Origin: Pythium myriotylum
Taxonomy: Eukaryota > Oomycota > Peronosporomycetes > Pythiales > Pythiaceae
NCBI GenBank assembly: GCA_023091665.1
Contig: JALJCQ010000014.1
Coordinates: 496,001-560,000, forward strand
Length of the DNA stretch: 64,000 nucleotides
Direction: 5' to 3'
The notes under the pieces are model-generated. The model saw nothing but the letters and a program-made list of their open reading frames with translations, had not been told where the DNA came from and did no database searches. The translations under genes were made by a program, and so were the position numbers. The stretch's first letter is position 1, and every line of letters starts with the position of its first letter. Shown here piece by piece: positions 62,380 to 64,000 of the stretch.

Positions 62380-63275
62380 GACCTGGTGCAGAATCAATGG
62401 ACTTCTTTGGCTTACTCACCAACTTCGCATTTCCTTCTTTTTGTTTCTTTCTAAGCCGTGCATAGACTTTAGCATCACCTACCGCAGTACCTCTGTTCCC
62501 AAGACTATTGACACATGGGTACCGAAGTTCTTGTCACACCTTGCAGCTGCATTCTTGCTTTTCGAGGTTGACGACCCGAAATGTACCGTTCTTAAGTTGC
62601 AACTCAAAGAGGTTGCCGTTTCCCGGAATGACTAATCGCCCCCTTGCAGATGGCGGAATCTTCTTGAGCTCCGATTACAAAGCCTGTAATAAGAATGTCA
62701 AAGTTCCTAGTGACGACCGAAGCCACATACAACATCCCTTTAGCTTTCGTCTTCAGATGACACGCGTTGAGAGCAAGTACAGGGAGAGTATATTGGATGA
62801 CCGTGTCGAAGGCTCTGTGAACAACACAGGCGCGGCTGAAGTGGTTCTGTTCGTCACGTTCGAACCTGGTCGCCGTACCGCTGTTGCACGCCTTTAGACG
62901 ATCCAACCAGTCACTGATGCGCATATAGCTGTCCTTTCCGTGCAGCGTCGCAGCTTCAAGAACCGCTCTTCGGGCTCTCCATACCATGTGACCGGAGACG
63001 CAGTAGATGTCGCTTTTGCTCAGATGCAGATGCTCTGTTCTCGGTCAGCTCCATGTGTTTCTTTACGATCGGAAAGATGACAAACCATAGAGTGTTTGTC
63101 GATCAGCTTGGTGATGTACACCTCATTATCGTCCTTTTTCTTGTTCGCGAAGAGGAGGAACGGGCAGTCAACGTGTTCAGAGCAGAGAGCCTTCAGTCAC
63201 CGCTTGGAATTTATTGACTTCACGTTCCCACATCCAATTGAAGCGAAGTGTCTGTTAACGGCCACGCGGACGTCT
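62380..63275 (-). pseudogene. decayed MULE (Mutator-like) transposase
   Basis: In order on the minus strand: an N-terminal part (HVDCPFLLFANKKKDDNEVY), the MULE core (HFSRACVVHRAFDTVIQYTL, then PVLALNACHLKTKAKGMLYV) and a SWIM zinc finger (NLEQECSC-like, with an in-frame stop where Trp is expected). The core Asp of the usual VDACH pattern reads Asn here. Several stops and frame changes separate the parts, so it is inactive. A matching fragment of the N-terminal part occurs on the + strand at 48.3 kb. Confidence 0.7.
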
Positions 63276-64000
63276 GCGTCACACAAGACGGTATTGTACT
63301 GAGGATATTTTGCACCAGTGCACTACGTATTGTATCTTTTCAGGCTCGAAGTATCGTCTGGAGTGGTGTCGACAACGTGACCAGCCAACAGCAACGCGCG
63401 TGCGATATCTTTCAATGAGCGTGTCAAACTCATGTCTACTATGAAGTGGCCGAATAAAGATACCGGATCCAAACATGCACATTCCTTGACTAGTGGTAAC
63501 CCTTTCAAAGCGCGATTCATATACGGATGCATTTTCATCATTGCCAAATCAACCATGCCAACGTTCGACGCAACCCCGAGCAGATGTCGATTTTGAACTT
63601 GAGGTGCTGTGGATCAAGCTACTTTGTTGGCAGATCTCCTCGCATGCCCCCGGTGGGTAAGTAAACTGCAGCTCGCGAAGCATCGCCTTCGCAGCCTTAT
63701 ACCGCACGTCCACGATCTTCTGATTGTCTCTAGGGGTGGGGTGTTTCAAGTAAGCGATCGCCGATTGGCTATCTGTGGCACCAAGGGGGGGGGGGGGAGT
63801 GCTTCACAGCGAGGAGCTGTTATACGAGTAAGTGGGCGAGCTCGCCATCTTCACTCGAGTCATCCGTCGACATGTTCTCGGGGGTTGTTCTTGACTTCGC
63901 CACAATCGTCTCTTTCTTACTCGCTCACGTGACTGGACACCCGAAGAGGAAGACTACTCTGTCGGAAATGGACTTCCAGTCGGACTTCTCGTTCACCCAA
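63276..64000. other. unassigned right end of window
   Basis: Minus-strand readings at 63323-63556 (LDPVSLFGHFIVDMSLTRSL) and 63549-63749 (VDVRYKAAKAMLRELQF) look partly protein-like but are broken and match no family that I recognise. A run of 13 G lies at 63785-63797. Probably more transposon debris. Confidence 0.3.

Overview
This window looks like nuclear DNA of an oomycete. The evidence is: short GT-AG introns of about 50-110 nt in several genes; a close match to the oomycete Inr plus FPR core promoter in front of the 29.3 kb gene; TKL-type receptor-like kinases; tandem arrays of ankyrin-repeat and MATE transporter genes; and a Ty3/gypsy polyprotein of the oomycete type carrying a second RNase H domain. 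I cannot name the genus. Exon joins were worked out by hand from splice signals and reading-frame continuity; no transcript data were available.

Layout. 0-3.3 kb (-): a ROCO (Roc-COR) GTPase with a C2-like tail running off the left edge. 3.8-6.8 kb (+): a transportin-3 type nuclear import receptor. 7-10.1 kb (-): a coiled-coil/GAF protein. 10.5-17.1 kb (-): four related ankyrin-repeat genes, one decayed, sharing a short motif near their 5' ends. 17.4-28.3 kb (+): a CLASP/TOG-type microtubule protein of about 3,445 residues whose tail holds about 26.4 almost identical 306-bp (102-residue) coiled-coil repeats. 29.3-30 kb (+): a secreted, probably GPI-anchored Thr/Ser-rich protein. 30.1-39.3 kb (-): four MATE transporters; the middle two and their intergenic DNA form a 2,629-bp tandem duplication that made a chimeric gene. 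39.8-45.2 kb (-): two LRR-transmembrane-TKL kinases with matching intron positions, the second with an apparent frameshift.

46-64 kb is a transposon-rich island: a pogo/Tigger-like DDE transposase next to a tRNA-like sequence, a MULE fragment, a gypsy pol ORF (RT, degenerate RNase H, archaeal-type RNase H, integrase, frameshifted chromodomain), a pair of overlapping ORFs encoding a multi-SANT/Myb protein and a Upf1-like SF1 helicase, then decayed gypsy and MULE remains at the right end.

The most striking signal is a 16-bp motif, consensus GAAGTGATCAGTCTGG or GAAGTGAACAGTCTGG, found about 20 times between 51.25 and 60.62 kb, always on the + strand, mostly in pairs exactly 42 or 52 bp apart (4 or 5 helical turns). 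Pairs sit just upstream and downstream of the element's ORFs and also inside two of them. I propose that they are phased binding sites for an element-encoded protein, the SANT/Myb protein being the obvious candidate, and that 49.1-60.6 kb is one composite mobile element.
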